This document shows positions 41,738-50,177 of a stretch of DNA of 64,000 nt, piece by piece; the stretch's first letter is position 1; the number at the start of each line of letters is the position of its first letter. The position numbers and the translations under genes are program-made. The notes beneath the pieces are model-generated. The model did no database searches and had not been told where the DNA came from. It saw only the letters and a program-made list of their open reading frames with translations. Source of the stretch: WSZJ01 sp964590435 (lineage in GTDB: Bacteria > Planctomycetota > MHYJ01 > WSZJ01); the NCBI GenBank assembly GCA_964590435.1, contig CAZPWT010000060.1, positions 62,001 to 126,000 of the forward strand, given 5' to 3'.

Positions 41738-44164
41738 ATGAATATCGCCCGTTGGCTCGACCGACGCGAATCCTGGTGGAAAGTGTTCGTCGTCATCTTC
41801 GCGGTCAGCGTCACCGTCGTCGGCTACATCGGCTGGAAGACCTACCAGTACGCGCCCCCCGTCTGCGACTTCGTCGACCAGGCCGGCAAGCCCGTCTTCA
41901 CCGGCGCCGACATCACCGCGGGCCAGAAGGTCTTCCTCCGCTACGGCCTCATGGAGTACGGCAGCTTCCTCGGCGACGGCGCCATGCGCGGCCCCGATTT
42001 CACCGCGGAGGCCCTTCACCAGACCGCCCTCACGATGAACGCGCACTACGACGCGGAGTGGGTGTCGCGGGTCCCGGACCCGGCGGCGCGCGCGACGATC
42101 GTGCAGGCGCTGGTGCAGAAGGAGATCAAGGAGACGGCGTTCCGCGACGGCAAGGTCACGCTGAACGCGGCGCAGGCGGAGGCGTTCGCGAAGCTGAGGC
42201 AGTTCTACTCGGAGAAATTCGGCGCGGGCGGGCCGCTGGCGGGAAAGGAAGTCTTCAAGCCGGCGAACTACATCACGGACCAGGAGCAGATCCGGCAGCT
42301 CACGGCGTTTTTCTACTGGGGCGGGTGGCTCTGTTCGTCGAAGCGGCCGGGGTACGAGTACAGCTACACGCACAACTGGCCGTACGACCCGCTGGCGGGG
42401 AACGTGCCGCACGGCGGGCTCGTGCTGTGGAGCGTGATCGGGACGCTGGTCGTGATCCTGACGATCGGCGTGATCTTCTACTACTACGGGCGGATGGACC
42501 GTGAAGCGGTGCTGGAACAGCAGAAGGCGCACCTGCCGCCGTTCGCGACGACGGACGTGGTGAACCGGTTCAAGCCGACGCCGACGCAGCGGGCGACGTA
42601 CAAGTTCTTCGCGATCGCGGCGATCCTGTTCCTGTTCCAGGTGACGGCGGGGCTGCTGGCGATCTCGGACTTCGTCAACCTCGTGAACTGGTTCGGTGTG
42701 GACCTGCGGGCGCTGATCCCGGTCACGATCTCCCGCATGTGGCACTCGCAGTTCTCGGTGCTGTGGGTCGCGGTCTGCTGGTTCGCGGCGACGATCTGGG
42801 TCCTGCCGCTGATCTGCCGCCCCGAGCCGCGCGGGCAGCTCGCGTCCATCAACGTGCTCTTCGCGATGCTCCTCACGGTCGCCGCCGGCGCGATCTTCGG
42901 GATCCCCCTCGGCATCCACGGGAAGCTCGACCAGGGCGACACCTGGCGCTGGTTCGGCCTGCAGGGCTGGGAGTTCATGCAGATCGGCCGCGCGTTCCAG
43001 GGCGTCCTCTACGCCTCGTTCGTCCTTTGGCTCGTCATCATCGCCCGCGGCGTCATGCCCGCGCTCAAGCAGAAGCAGACCTGGTCCCTCCCGAACTGGA
43101 TGGTCTACTCCATCGCCGGCATCATCTTCATGTTCAGCGCCTCCTGGGTCGCAGGCCAGGACACTAACTTCGTCATCGCCGATTTCTGGCGCTGGTGCAC
43201 CATCCACATGTGGGTCGAGGCCTTCTTCGAGCTCTTCACCACCATCATCGTCGCCTACTTCCTCTACCTCATGGGCTTCGTCTCCCACCTCGTCGCCGCG
43301 CGCGTCGTCTACCTCTCGGCGGTGCTCTTCCTGGGAAGCGGCCTCATCGGGATCTCGCACAACTTCTACTGGAACGCGAAGTCGATCGAGACGATCGCGC
43401 TCGGCGGCGTCCTCTCGTCGCTCCAGATCGCCCCGCTGGTCCTCCTGACCATCGAGGCCTGGCGCTTCCGCCGCCTCCCCGAGTTCACGCTCCGCGACAT
43501 GGGGCCCGCCGGCGCGAACACGACGTTCGGGCTGTCGGAGGCCTTCCTGTTCCTCGTCGGCGTCAACTTCTGGAACTTCCTCGGCGCGGGCGTCCTCGGG
43601 TTCTCCATCAACCTGCCCATCGTGAACTACTACGAGCACGGCACGTACCTCACCGTCAACCACGGCCACGCCGCGCTGATGGGCGTCTACGGCAACCTCG
43701 CCGTCGCGGCGATGCTGTTCTGCTCGCGCTGGAACGTCGGCCCCTCCCGCTGGAGCCCGAAGCTGCTCCGCACCGCCTTCTGGTCGATCAACGTCGGCCT
43801 CGCGTTCATGGTCGTCTGCGACCTCTTCCCGGTCGGCGTCCACCAGCTCTCCACCGTCATGACCGACGGCTACGCCTACGCCCGCTCGCAGGCGTACCTC
43901 GACGGCACCGTCTTCCAGACCCTCACGTGGCTCCGCGGCATCGGCGTCGCCATCTTCATCACCGGCGGCGTCCTGCCGCTCGCCTGGTTCATGATTTCCC
44001 GCTGGTTCTCGCTGAAGCCGCCGCAGACGCGTGAAGAGCAGTTCGTGGTGCCGCCGTCCGTGCTGGCGGTGTCGAGCCCGAGCGTGATCGCCGGGCGCGG
44101 CAGCGCGGTGCGGACGCCGGAAGAAGCGCCGGTGATGCGCGATCCGGGGAAGGAGACGCCGTGA
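41738..44164 (+). CDS. nod: Putative nitric oxide dismutase (Nod; qNOR homologue with His-Asn iron site)
   Basis: The 808-residue membrane protein has the quinol-NO-reductase fold: an N-terminal helix, a periplasmic domain, then about 13 helices. Haem ligands are in NHGHAALMGVYG (H642, H644). At the non-haem iron site, H490 and E494 (HMWVE) are kept, but the usual GHH is ISHNFYWNAK, with H541-N542. Loss of this second His is the reported signature of Nod, which disproportionates NO to N2 and O2, and is not seen in canonical qNOR. The N-terminal LGDGAMRGPDF also has Asp where qNORs usually have His (GHG). GAGGAG precedes the ATG. The stop overlaps the next gene by 4 bp. Catalysis is inferred from family work on Methylomirabilis. 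Confidence 0.82.
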   Translation: MNIARWLDRRESWWKVFVVIFAVSVTVVGYIGWKTYQYAPPVCDFVDQAGKPVFTGADITAGQKVFLRYGLMEYGSFLGDGAMRGPDFTAEALHQTALTMNAHYDAEWVSRVPDPAARATIVQALVQKEIKETAFRDGKVTLNAAQAEAFAKLRQFYSEKFGAGGPLAGKEVFKPANYITDQEQIRQLTAFFYWGGWLCSSKRPGYEYSYTHNWPYDPLAGNVPHGGLVLWSVIGTLVVILTIGVIFYYYGRMDREAVLEQQKAHLPPFATTDVVNRFKPTPTQRATYKFFAIAAILFLFQVTAGLLAISDFVNLVNWFGVDLRALIPVTISRMWHSQFSVLWVAVCWFAATIWVLPLICRPEPRGQLASINVLFAMLLTVAAGAIFGIPLGIHGKLDQGDTWRWFGLQGWEFMQIGRAFQGVLYASFVLWLVIIARGVMPALKQKQTWSLPNWMVYSIAGIIFMFSASWVAGQDTNFVIADFWRWCTIHMWVEAFFELFTTIIVAYFLYLMGFVSHLVAARVVYLSAVLFLGSGLIGISHNFYWNAKSIETIALGGVLSSLQIAPLVLLTIEAWRFRRLPEFTLRDMGPAGANTTFGLSEAFLFLVGVNFWNFLGAGVLGFSINLPIVNYYEHGTYLTVNHGHAALMGVYGNLAVAAMLFCSRWNVGPSRWSPKLLRTAFWSINVGLAFMVVCDLFPVGVHQLSTVMTDGYAYARSQAYLDGTVFQTLTWLRGIGVAIFITGGVLPLAWFMISRWFSLKPPQTREEQFVVPPSVLAVSSPSVIAGRGSAVRTPEEAPVMRDPGKETP

Positions 44165-44439
44165 GCTGGTTCTCGAGGAAGCCGGAGGCAGCGGGGCCCG
44201 TGAAGAAGCTCCCCGTCATCGACCGCGGCCTCTGCACGGGCTGCGGCCTCTGCATCGCCGCCTGCCCGCACGGCTGCATCGAGTTCTCGTGGAATCTCGC
44301 CGAACTGAAACAGCCCGGCCGCTGCACGAGCGGCGGCGCCTGCGCCGAGGCCTGCCCGGACGCGTACATCGAAATGAAGTGGGTCGCGTCGGCGGGGGAG
44401 CGCGCCGTCGGCGAATGGAAAGAGGGCGGCGCCGCATGA
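44161..44439 (+). CDS. Ferredoxin, 4Fe-4S type with atypical second motif
   Basis: The 92-residue protein has a complete first motif, C25-C28-C31-C35-P (CTGCGLCIAACP). In the second, C55-x5-C61-x3-C65-P, the middle Cys is Gly58; C39 (PHGC) might substitute, or the second cluster could be [3Fe-4S]. GTG start overlaps the nod stop by 4 bp, so both are co-translated, an unusual partner for a quinol-type enzyme. A low-potential ferredoxin is needed by benzoyl-CoA reductase, encoded convergently 1.5 kb away; this could be that donor, but this is inference. Confidence 0.8.
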   Translation: MSWFSRKPEAAGPVKKLPVIDRGLCTGCGLCIAACPHGCIEFSWNLAELKQPGRCTSGGACAEACPDAYIEMKWVASAGERAVGEWKEGGAA

Positions 44440-44828
44440 ACGCGGCGCGCGTCCTGCTCGAAGAGGCGCTTCGGTTGCTCCGGCTGACCGAGGACGCGCC
44501 GCTTTCGGAGCGGATCGACGCGGCGGGGATGGCGGCGCTGGCGCAGAAGCGCGCGGAGATCCGTCTCGGGGGAGCGATGGGGGACTGGGCGCGCCTGCAG
44601 CCGGAGCTCGGCGCGCTCCTCGGCATCCCGGCCTCCGCATCACCCGACCTCGCGTCGTGGATCGCTGCGCTGCACGCCCGCCTGCGCGGCTCGCACCCGC
44701 TTGCGTTCGCCGTCGCCGCCCTCCGCCTCGACGGGCTCGACGACGCCCTCATCGCCACGCGCCTGGACCTCGGCCCGCGCCTCGTCCGCCGCATCCGGCT
44801 CGACTTCGCGGAGGCCCCGTGCTCGTAA
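44436..44828 (+). CDS. Small protein with C-terminal helix-turn-helix-like segment
   Basis: The 130-residue all-helical protein ends in LDGLDDALIATRLDLGPRLVRRIRLDF, which resembles the sigma-70 region 4 helix-turn-helix (DALIATRL-turn-RLVRRI). The N-terminal part is Ala/Leu/Arg-rich and featureless. It overlaps the ferredoxin gene by 4 bp and the kinase gene by 10 bp. A DNA-binding or kinase-associated regulator is possible. I do not recognise a family. Confidence 0.55.
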   Translation: MNAARVLLEEALRLLRLTEDAPLSERIDAAGMAALAQKRAEIRLGGAMGDWARLQPELGALLGIPASASPDLASWIAALHARLRGSHPLAFAVAALRLDGLDDALIATRLDLGPRLVRRIRLDFAEAPCS

Positions 44829-45985
44829 CCCTCGCGGCCACCGCTTCACGCTCCCCCCGTGCCGCCGGACGCTACGACGCGTGGACGGGCGCGCTCCGGG
44901 CGCTGCGGTCGGATGCAGCGGCGCCCACGCCGGGTCGCGTCCGGGACCTGCTCGCGTCCATTCCCGAGGACCAGCGGGAGGAAGCGGCCTTCGACCTCCT
45001 GGAGGAGGCTCTTCGCCTCGCCTGGCGCCACGCCCCCGCGCCGCCCCTCGCCGCGTGGCTCGCCCCCGGGCGCGCCCCGGACGACGCCCTCCTCGACGCC
45101 GAGTTCGCCGCGCGACACCAGCCCCCGCACGGCGACGCGCCTCTTCCCACCGATCCCGCGCGCCTCCTCGCCGGCGGCCGCTTCATCCTCACCCGCCGGC
45201 TCGGCGCAGGAGCGATGGGGGAGGTCTGGGAAGCGCGGGACGTGCCGGCGGGGCGGCTGGTGGCGGTCAAGCGGGCGCGGAGTCCGGAGGGGGAGGAGCG
45301 GATCCGCGCCGAGGCGGCGGCGGTGGCGGGGTTGGAACACCGCGGGGTCGCCGCGGCGCGCGAAACGGGGACGGACGGGGAAGGGCGCGTGTTCGGCGTG
45401 ATGCCGCTGGCGAGCGGGCGGACGCTGGCGGAGCTGGCGGCGGAGGTCCACCGGGACGGCGCGGAGGCGCGCGGCCTGTTCGCGCACGTGCTGGAGGCCA
45501 GCGACGCCGTCGCCCACGCGCACGAGCGCGGCGTGCTCCACCGCGACCTCAAGGCCGACCACGTCGTGCCGGGCGCGGGCGTCATCGACTGGGGCTTCGC
45601 CCGCCGCGTCGCGCTTCCCGACGGCCTGGTCGCCGGGACGCCGGAGTGCATGGCGCCGGAGCAGGCGGAGGGGAGGGACGACGAGAGGAGCGACGTGTTC
45701 GGGCTGGGAGGGCTGCTGTTCCACGCGCTGACGGGCGCGGCGCCGAGGGCGTGGCCCGGGGGGGCGCGGCCCGCGGAGTGGCGGGAGCTCGTGAGATCGG
45801 TTCCCGTCCGGTCGCCGGCGGAACTCCGGCCCGGCGTGCCGCGCGGGCTCGCCGACACCTGCCGAAGGGCGCTCGCGCACGACCCGGCGCGGCGCTACGC
45901 GAACGCCGCGGCGTTCCGCGACGACCTGCGGGCGCGCCTCGCGCCGCGGTCGTTCCTGGGCTGGCTCGGGCTGGGCCCGGCCTAA
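44819..45985 (+). CDS. Eukaryotic-type Ser/Thr protein kinase
   Basis: The 388-residue cytoplasmic kinase has an N-terminal helical extension of about 120 residues. The kinase domain follows: GAGAMGEVWEAR (P-loop), VAVKRA (ATP-binding Lys), HRDLKADHV (catalytic loop), DWGFAR (DFG variant) and GTPECMAPEQ. The catalytic-loop Asn that normally binds Mg (HRDLKxxN) is His here, and DFG is DWG, so activity may be altered. No transmembrane helix or sensor domain is visible. The GTG start overlaps the preceding gene by 10 bp. It is the last gene of the nod operon and overlaps the convergent bcrD by 4 bp. Confidence 0.85.
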   Translation: MLVTLAATASRSPRAAGRYDAWTGALRALRSDAAAPTPGRVRDLLASIPEDQREEAAFDLLEEALRLAWRHAPAPPLAAWLAPGRAPDDALLDAEFAARHQPPHGDAPLPTDPARLLAGGRFILTRRLGAGAMGEVWEARDVPAGRLVAVKRARSPEGEERIRAEAAAVAGLEHRGVAAARETGTDGEGRVFGVMPLASGRTLAELAAEVHRDGAEARGLFAHVLEASDAVAHAHERGVLHRDLKADHVVPGAGVIDWGFARRVALPDGLVAGTPECMAPEQAEGRDDERSDVFGLGGLLFHALTGAAPRAWPGGARPAEWRELVRSVPVRSPAELRPGVPRGLADTCRRALAHDPARRYANAAAFRDDLRARLAPRSFLGWLGLGPA

Positions 45986-46785
45986 CCCGCCGCCGCTTCC
46001 GCGAGCCGCTTCTTCGCCCGCTGCATCCCGAGCACCGCGGCCCCGAGCGCGGCCGCGTACTGGGAATTCTCGGGGATCAGGAGCTCGACGCCGAACTTCT
46101 TGCGGCACGCCTCGACGAAGCCGGTCTGGATCGCCACGCCGCCGACGAGGCACAGCGGGCCGTTCAGGCCGACTTTCTTGAGCAGCCCCATGGCGCGCTC
46201 GGCCATCGAGTCGTGCATGCCGCGCGCGATGTCGCCGATCGGGATGTTCTCGGAGACGTGGTTGATGATCTCGGTCTCGGCCAGCACCGCGCAGACGCTC
46301 GAGATCGTCTGCGAGGCCTTCGCGTCCGACGACAGCTTGCCCAGCGAGTCCAGCGGCACCTCCAGGTACTTCGCCGCGCGCACCAGGAACGCCCCGCCGC
46401 CCGCCGCGCACTTCTCGTTCGTCTGGAATTCCTTCACCTTCCCGTTGTCGCGCAGCCGGATCGCCCGCGTGCTCTGCGCCCCCAGGTCGAGGACGAACTG
46501 CGCCCGGTTGAAGAGCGTCCACGCCCCGCGCGCCGCCGCGGTGATTTCGGTCACCTGGATGTCGCGGAACGACACCGCGTACCGGCCCAGCCCCGTCGTG
46601 CACACGTACGCGATGTCCGACTGCGACAGCTTCGCCTGCCCCAGCGCGTCGTCCAGCACCTCCCGCGCGCCCTTGTCGAAGTCCGCCCTCGTCTTCGTGA
46701 TCGCACGAGCCAGCACCTTCCCGTCGTCACGGTAGATGAGCGCCTTCGAAAACCCGCTTCCCAGGTCGATTCCCGCGCTGATCAT
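45982..46785 (-). CDS. bcrD: Benzoyl-CoA reductase subunit D (ATPase)
   Basis: The 267-residue ASKHA-fold ATPase pairs with BcrA to drive ATP-dependent electron transfer. The P-loop-like start is GIDLGSGFSKALI. The bridging [4Fe-4S] cysteines lie in NEKCAAGGGAF and SSVCAVLAETEI. DLGAQSTRAI differs from the DIGGQDTKAI of the A subunit in the manner known for BcrD. ATG 46785 overlaps the bcrA stop by 4 bp. It ends the bcrCBAD operon and overlaps the kinase gene 3' end by 4 bp. Confidence 0.9.
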   Translation of the reverse strand: MISAGIDLGSGFSKALIYRDDGKVLARAITKTRADFDKGAREVLDDALGQAKLSQSDIAYVCTTGLGRYAVSFRDIQVTEITAAARGAWTLFNRAQFVLDLGAQSTRAIRLRDNGKVKEFQTNEKCAAGGGAFLVRAAKYLEVPLDSLGKLSSDAKASQTISSVCAVLAETEIINHVSENIPIGDIARGMHDSMAERAMGLLKKVGLNGPLCLVGGVAIQTGFVEACRKKFGVELLIPENSQYAAALGAAVLGMQRAKKRLAEAAAG

Positions 46786-47633
46786 TGTTTCGTCTCCTGG
46801 AGGCCGTCCTCCCAGCCGCTGATCACCGCTTCCTCGCGCTTCCCGCGCGACGCAAGCTCCGCGCGTTCGAGGGCGAAGAGCGCCGCGCCGATGGCGCCCA
46901 TGAAGTGGGAGTCGGAGCTGACGTTGAGCTGGGCTTTGAGTTTCTCTTCGAGGCTGGTGACCATGCCGATGTTGCGTGCGACGCCGCCGGTCATGGTGTA
47001 TTCGGGGCCGAGGCCGATGCGCTGGAGGAGGGAGATGGTGCGCGCGGCGATGGCGCGGTGGACGCCGGCGAGGATGTCGGGGGTTTTCTTGCCCTGGGCG
47101 AGGTAGGACATGATGTCCGACTCGACGAAGACGGTGCAGACGGTGGAGAGGCGGACGGGCTCCTTGCCTTCCAGCGAGAGCGCGCCGATCTTCTCGAGAG
47201 GGAGGTCGAGGACCTCGGCGGAGGCGGAGAGGAAGCGGCCGGTGCCGGCGGCGCACTTGTCGTTCATGGCGAAGTCGACGACTTCGCCGTTGGTGCCGAC
47301 GCGGATGGCCTTGGTGTCCTGGCCGCCGATGTCGATGACGGTGCGGGTGCCGGGGAACATGAAGTGTGCGCCGCGGGCATGGCAGGAGATCTCGGTGACC
47401 TGGGAGTCGCCGAAGGTGACCTTGTAGCGGCCGTAGCCGGTGCCGATGATGTACCCGATCTTCTCGCGGGGGAGGCCGGAGGCGGCGAGGGCCTCGTTGA
47501 AGGTCTTTTCGGCGGCCTTCGTCACGTTGGCGCCGGTCATGGCCAGGGCGCGCGAGACGATCTCCCGGCCCGAGCTGAGGATGACCGCCTTGGTCTGGGT
47601 GGACCCGACGTCGACGCCTGCTCCGTAGATCAT
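46782..47633 (-). CDS. bcrA: Benzoyl-CoA reductase subunit A (ATPase, activator-like)
   Basis: The 283-residue ATPase is of the 2-hydroxyacyl-CoA dehydratase activator family. It has GVDVGSTQTKAVI, IGTGYGRYKV, DIGGQDTKAI and the cluster cysteines in NDKCAAGTGRFL and STVCTVFVESDI. With BcrD it forms the electron-activating half of class I benzoyl-CoA reductase. Two different ATPase subunits encoded side by side argue for a benzoyl-CoA reductase rather than a hydroxyacyl-CoA dehydratase, which uses one homodimeric activator. It lies 31 bp downstream of bcrB. Confidence 0.9.
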   Translation of the reverse strand: MIYGAGVDVGSTQTKAVILSSGREIVSRALAMTGANVTKAAEKTFNEALAASGLPREKIGYIIGTGYGRYKVTFGDSQVTEISCHARGAHFMFPGTRTVIDIGGQDTKAIRVGTNGEVVDFAMNDKCAAGTGRFLSASAEVLDLPLEKIGALSLEGKEPVRLSTVCTVFVESDIMSYLAQGKKTPDILAGVHRAIAARTISLLQRIGLGPEYTMTGGVARNIGMVTSLEEKLKAQLNVSSDSHFMGAIGAALFALERAELASRGKREEAVISGWEDGLQETKQ

Positions 47634-47664
47634 CGTTCCATCTCCTGTTTCCGGGCCCCGATCG

Positions 47665-48930
47665 TCACGCCGTCGTCCGGCCCTGCGGTTTCTTCAAGAG
47701 CTTGCGGTGTTCCAGCGATTCGAAGAACGCGTCGATGCGGTTCTTCATCATGGCCTGCGCGTAGTAGCGCGGATCCTCGAGATCGGACTCCACCAGCAGG
47801 GTCGGAACGCCGAGCTCGTTGGCGAAGTAGTCGCGCATGTCTCCCTGCCCGGCGGAGAACAGGCGGCAGCTCTTCACGGAATGGATCACCAGCGCGTCGG
47901 CTTTCCAGTCCTCGACGTACCGGCGGATCTGCTTGTACCGCTCGAGGAGCGACCGGTTGCAGAGGTTCTCCATGAGCATCTGCTCGGCGATGGACTCCAG
48001 CGGGCGCTTGGGGTCGTGCCGGAATCCGAACTCCCAGATGCCGCCGACGGTGGAGTACGTCGACTGGACGGCGACGGCGCCCCAGGCGGCGAAGAGGTCG
48101 CGGAACTGGCGGTAGAACGGGTAGGGGGGAGGGCCCTCGACGACGATGCGGAACTTCTCCTGCGGGATCGGTCCCTTCTTGTCCTTCACCAGCGCCTCGT
48201 ACTCCCGCACGGCGACGTCGAAGAAATCGACGGCGTCCTGGGTGCCGCGGAGGACGTTGATGGGGCCCATGAGATTGATGGCGTCGAAGTACGCGTCCAT
48301 GGGGGCCGGCGAGTTCTTGCAGAGGTCCTTGCAGCGCTGCCACCCCGCCTCGGCTTTCGCCGACAGGGCGCAGATCTCGCGGAGGCGGTCGATGTCGAAC
48401 TTCCTGCCGGTCGCCTTCTCGCAGGAGGCGATGAGGTTCTTGAGCTGGGCGACGACGTAGTGGATGTCGCCGTCCGAGGGCCGGTCGCTGCGCAGGAACG
48501 GGATGTCGATCATCGTCAGCGGGACGTTCAGGAACTCCGAGCAGTGCTCGAACCACTTGATGTACACGTGGCAGCCGACGAAGTTGCAGACGATGAACGT
48601 CGGTTTCGGGATCTTGCCCACCCCGGGAGCCCCTTCCCCGAACGTGAACCCCGCGTCCGCCTTCACGTACGCGCAGTTGTCGCTCGAGTAGCCGATTTCC
48701 TCGGCCTTGAGGATGAGGGGAAGGGACTGCTTGCGGATGGCGAGCTGGAGGGCGTTGACCTCGGGGAACGCCGGCTCGATGTCGAACGAGCGCAGGATTT
48801 CGACGCAGTTGCCCGAGATCATGAGGTACGCCGAGGGCGCGCCGGTCTTGGCGGCGTTTTCCAGCCTGCCGTACCAGGCGGTCATCGCCTTGCGTGAAGC
48901 TTCGTGCACCGCTGTTCCGTATTCCGCCAT
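47665..48930 (-). CDS. bcrB: Benzoyl-CoA reductase subunit B
   Basis: The 421-residue subunit of the HgdA/BcrB family binds a [4Fe-4S] cluster and the substrate. Typical segments are YLMISGNCVEILRSF, NFVGCHVYIKWFEHC, FRIVVEGPPPYPFYRQF and VIHSVKSCRLFSAGQGDMRDYF followed by GVPTLLVESDLEDPRYY. With BcrC it catalyses the two-electron reduction of benzoyl-CoA to cyclohexa-1,5-dienecarbonyl-CoA. It follows bcrC with a 9-bp gap in the same operon. Confidence 0.88.
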   Translation of the reverse strand: MAEYGTAVHEASRKAMTAWYGRLENAAKTGAPSAYLMISGNCVEILRSFDIEPAFPEVNALQLAIRKQSLPLILKAEEIGYSSDNCAYVKADAGFTFGEGAPGVGKIPKPTFIVCNFVGCHVYIKWFEHCSEFLNVPLTMIDIPFLRSDRPSDGDIHYVVAQLKNLIASCEKATGRKFDIDRLREICALSAKAEAGWQRCKDLCKNSPAPMDAYFDAINLMGPINVLRGTQDAVDFFDVAVREYEALVKDKKGPIPQEKFRIVVEGPPPYPFYRQFRDLFAAWGAVAVQSTYSTVGGIWEFGFRHDPKRPLESIAEQMLMENLCNRSLLERYKQIRRYVEDWKADALVIHSVKSCRLFSAGQGDMRDYFANELGVPTLLVESDLEDPRYYAQAMMKNRIDAFFESLEHRKLLKKPQGRTTA

Positions 48931-48939
48931 GGGGCCTCG

Positions 48940-50079
48940 TTAGTCGAAGAGGAGGGATTCAACGAAGGTTTCGACTTCTCCGCGGGTGCGTTCGAAGGTC
49001 CACATTTTTTCCTCGAACTCGATGAGGAGGTGGGGGATGTTCTCCTTCTCCAGCTCCCGGCGGAAAATGACGTAGTCGAACAGGGCGGGCTCGCAGAATT
49101 TCGCGGGCATGAAGAGGACGGCCTGGGCGCCGGTTTCGCGGACGCGCCGGACGAGGTCCTTGTGCCGGGGCTTGTCGGGGTTATAGCGGGTGGAGGTCGC
49201 GCGTCCGCGTTCGAGCCAGGCCCTGGCGAGCTGGCGGATGGGATCGGGGCCCTCCGGGACGTCGGTGGAGAACCACCGCCATCCGGCGCAGAAATCGTCG
49301 TCGACGAGGTAGCAGCCGGCGCCTTCGAGCGTCTCGATCAGCCCGAGCGGCGGCTGCTCGCAGAATGCGCCCTCGACGATCACCTTCACGCGGTCCATCC
49401 TGCGGTGTTTCCGCGCGAGGAACTCCGCCTTCGCGGACTCGAGGATGCGCGCGTGCTCGTCCGGGGGAAGGATCGTCCCCACCCTCACGAGGGGGAACAT
49501 CTCGGCGGACGAGATCCTCTCGGGCTCCTTCGCCCGGATGGCATAGAGCTCGCGCATCAGGCGCCGCGGCTTGTTGTACTCGCGGATCGCCGCCGCAACC
49601 GCGGCATCGTCGGCCCGGCGGCCGAGCCGCTGCTCCAGCCCCGCCAGGATGCGCCGGAACTCGGCGACGAGGTAGTCCTCCGTCTCCGGCCCCGCCGCGT
49701 TCTGCGGCAGGTGGATGTACTCGATGTGCATGTCGGGGAAGTTGCGCTTGAAGACGCTGGCAAGGTTGCGCGCCACGTCGCAGATCGAGTGAAACGCCAC
49801 GCCCTCCATCCCCACCAGCCGCTTCTGCAACCCCAGCTCGAGCGAGGACTTCGCGATCGAGCAGACGAAAGACTGGAAGCGTGCGTCGGCGTGGACGATA
49901 TCGATCTGGCCCCCGGCGCCCATGAGCCCGACGGGAAGGAGCCCGGCCGCGCGGTAGAGCTCGACGGGTGAGTAGACGGGGAAGCATCCATACGCGGGCG
50001 CGTCGGACCGTTTCAAGGCTGGAGCGAGGCCGGCGGACAGAATCGCGCGAGCCTGCTCGACGGCGGGTGCTGTTTCCAC
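48940..50079 (-). CDS. bcrC: Benzoyl-CoA reductase subunit C
   Basis: The 379-residue partner of BcrB has the HgdB/BcrC pattern: CFPVYSPVELYRAAGLLPVGLMG, CSIAKSSLELGLQ, FHSICDVARNLASVF, the EGAFCEQPPLGLIETLE segment and MPAKFCEPALFDY with conserved Cys. It is the first gene of an operon ordered C-B-A-D, as in Thauera. The ATG at 50079 lies 98 bp downstream of the marR stop; a palindrome in that gap (50124-50137) may control it. The gene contains no frameshift or missing region. Confidence 0.88.
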   Translation of the reverse strand: METAPAVEQARAILSAGLAPALKRSDAPAYGCFPVYSPVELYRAAGLLPVGLMGAGGQIDIVHADARFQSFVCSIAKSSLELGLQKRLVGMEGVAFHSICDVARNLASVFKRNFPDMHIEYIHLPQNAAGPETEDYLVAEFRRILAGLEQRLGRRADDAAVAAAIREYNKPRRLMRELYAIRAKEPERISSAEMFPLVRVGTILPPDEHARILESAKAEFLARKHRRMDRVKVIVEGAFCEQPPLGLIETLEGAGCYLVDDDFCAGWRWFSTDVPEGPDPIRQLARAWLERGRATSTRYNPDKPRHKDLVRRVRETGAQAVLFMPAKFCEPALFDYVIFRRELEKENIPHLLIEFEEKMWTFERTRGEVETFVESLLFD

Positions 50080-50123
50080 GGGTGATGCTCCTGCAAGCCG
50101 GATGCCTGAGGCGGTGAAGTTAG

Positions 50124-50137
50124 GTTAGATGATTAAC
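50124..50137. promoter_or_regulatory. Operator-like palindrome upstream of bcrC
   Basis: GTTAGATGATTAAC (GTTA-N6-TAAC) sits inside a wider inverted repeat, GTGAAG (50114-50119) to CTTCAC (50141-50146). It lies 45 bp before the bcrC start and just after the marR stop, in an AT-rich patch. It is a natural candidate site for the MarR protein. Confidence 0.55.
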
Positions 50138-50177
50138 TGTCTTCACGCAAGTTTCCACGCCGCTGATCGCACCCTGT

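Noticed and set aside
41738..44164. Ordinary quinol-dependent NO reductase (norZ)
   Set aside because: The His-Asn pair at the iron site and GDG in place of GHG do not fit canonical qNOR; Nod fits better. Phylogeny would settle it.
47665..50079. 2-hydroxyglutaryl-CoA dehydratase instead of benzoyl-CoA reductase
   Set aside because: Two different ATPase subunits, the C-B-A-D order and dch/had/oah nearby support benzoyl-CoA reductase.
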